From Actinomycetota bacterium (GTDB lineage: Bacteria > Actinomycetota > Acidimicrobiia > Spongiisociales > ZC4RG35), in assembly GCA_022615295.1 (NCBI GenBank), contig JAKEHF010000091.1, positions 1 through 15,191 of the forward strand: 15,191 nt of DNA. The letters are read 5' to 3'. Below the pieces are notes generated by a model. The model was not told where the DNA came from, searched no databases, and saw only the letters and a program-made list of their open reading frames with translations. This document shows positions 14,880 to 15,191 of the stretch, piece after piece (the stretch's first letter is position 1; the number at the start of each line of letters is the position of its first letter). A program made the position numbers and the translations under genes.

Positions 14880-15190
14880 GGGTCCGTTGCGGAGCCTGCC
14901 GCACCCAGTTCGAGGTTGCCGGTCCGGGTCGCTTCGCCTGTCCCGTCTGTGGTTCGGTGAACGTGGTGCGTGGCGGCGCAGAGCAGCCACAAGAGATGGG
15001 AGGCTACCCCACGGCCCCCGGCGTCGGTGGCGTCGGAGGACCGCCGCCTCCACCCCCGCCTCCACCGCCCTTGCCCCGGATCGAGTGCCCGGAGTGCGGA
15101 TTCAGCTTCGTGGTAGGCCCGATCGCATTGGCCACCTGCCCCAACTGCACCGCCCAGGTGCCGACCGGCTACGAGGAAGAGAGCGAGTGA
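14876..15190 (+). CDS. Double zinc-ribbon protein with polyproline linker (104 aa)
   Basis: Small protein with two CxxC...CxxC zinc-binding sites: Cys5/Cys8 with Cys22/Cys25, and Cys71/Cys74 with Cys88/Cys91. They are joined by a Gly-rich stretch and ten consecutive prolines (56-65), which should act as a stiff spacer. The first ribbon resembles MJ0042-type zinc fingers (MRVRCGACRTQFEV...FACPVCGS). The ATG at 14876 overlaps the upstream stop (ATGA), with GGAGGAAGAGG just before it, indicating coupled translation at a good level. The protein is complete, ending one base before the window edge. Binding of nucleic acid or protein is possible; nothing shows which. Function unknown. Confidence 0.85.
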   Translation: MRVRCGACRTQFEVAGPGRFACPVCGSVNVVRGGAEQPQEMGGYPTAPGVGGVGGPPPPPPPPPPLPRIECPECGFSFVVGPIALATCPNCTAQVPTGYEEESE

Positions 15191-15191
15191 C

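Overview
The window is high-GC, densely coding DNA that looks actinobacterial. The best clues are a FadE5-type acyl-CoA dehydrogenase very close to the mycobacterial protein, an F420-type luciferase-like monooxygenase, a TetR regulator, and several probable leaderless starts. Single-RRM proteins and a cyclic glucan synthase are not typical of mycobacteria, so a less-studied lineage such as Acidimicrobiia is my guess. The taxonomic placement is inference.

Left arm (1-3809), all on the minus strand. Read in the direction of transcription it holds: an 83-aa RRM RNA-binding protein (3558-3809); two hairpins, one of them a good intrinsic terminator; a 42-aa lysine-rich protein (3251-3379); a DEAD-box RNA helicase carrying a C-terminal RRM (1544-2980); a TetR-family regulator (950-1504); and a luciferase-like oxidoreductase (36-953) whose start overlaps the TetR stop. 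The first three proteins look like an RNA-remodelling group. The last two form a translationally coupled pair.

Centre (3810-4119). A divergent intergenic region of about 310 bases holds the promoters of both arms and several short palindromes.

Right arm (4120-15190), all on the plus strand. A very large cyclic beta-1,2-glucan synthase (NdvB/Cgs type, about 2808 aa if restored) covers 4120-12545. It is split by a -1 frame change at a GGGG run near 10623-10626, which separates the GT84 synthase and cyclisation parts from the GH94 phosphorylase part. Next come a GC-rich hairpin, a perfect 20-bp palindrome of TetR-operator type, a FadE5-like acyl-CoA dehydrogenase (12632-14425), a small membrane-anchored protein (14448-14879), and an overlapping double zinc-ribbon protein with a polyproline linker (14876-15190).

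The most interesting points are the frame break in the glucan synthase, which is an assembly error, a true mutation or programmed slippage; the helicase-RRM fusion beside a free RRM with a similar leader; and the palindromic operator in front of fadE5. No rRNA, tRNA, CRISPR array or insertion sequence was seen.
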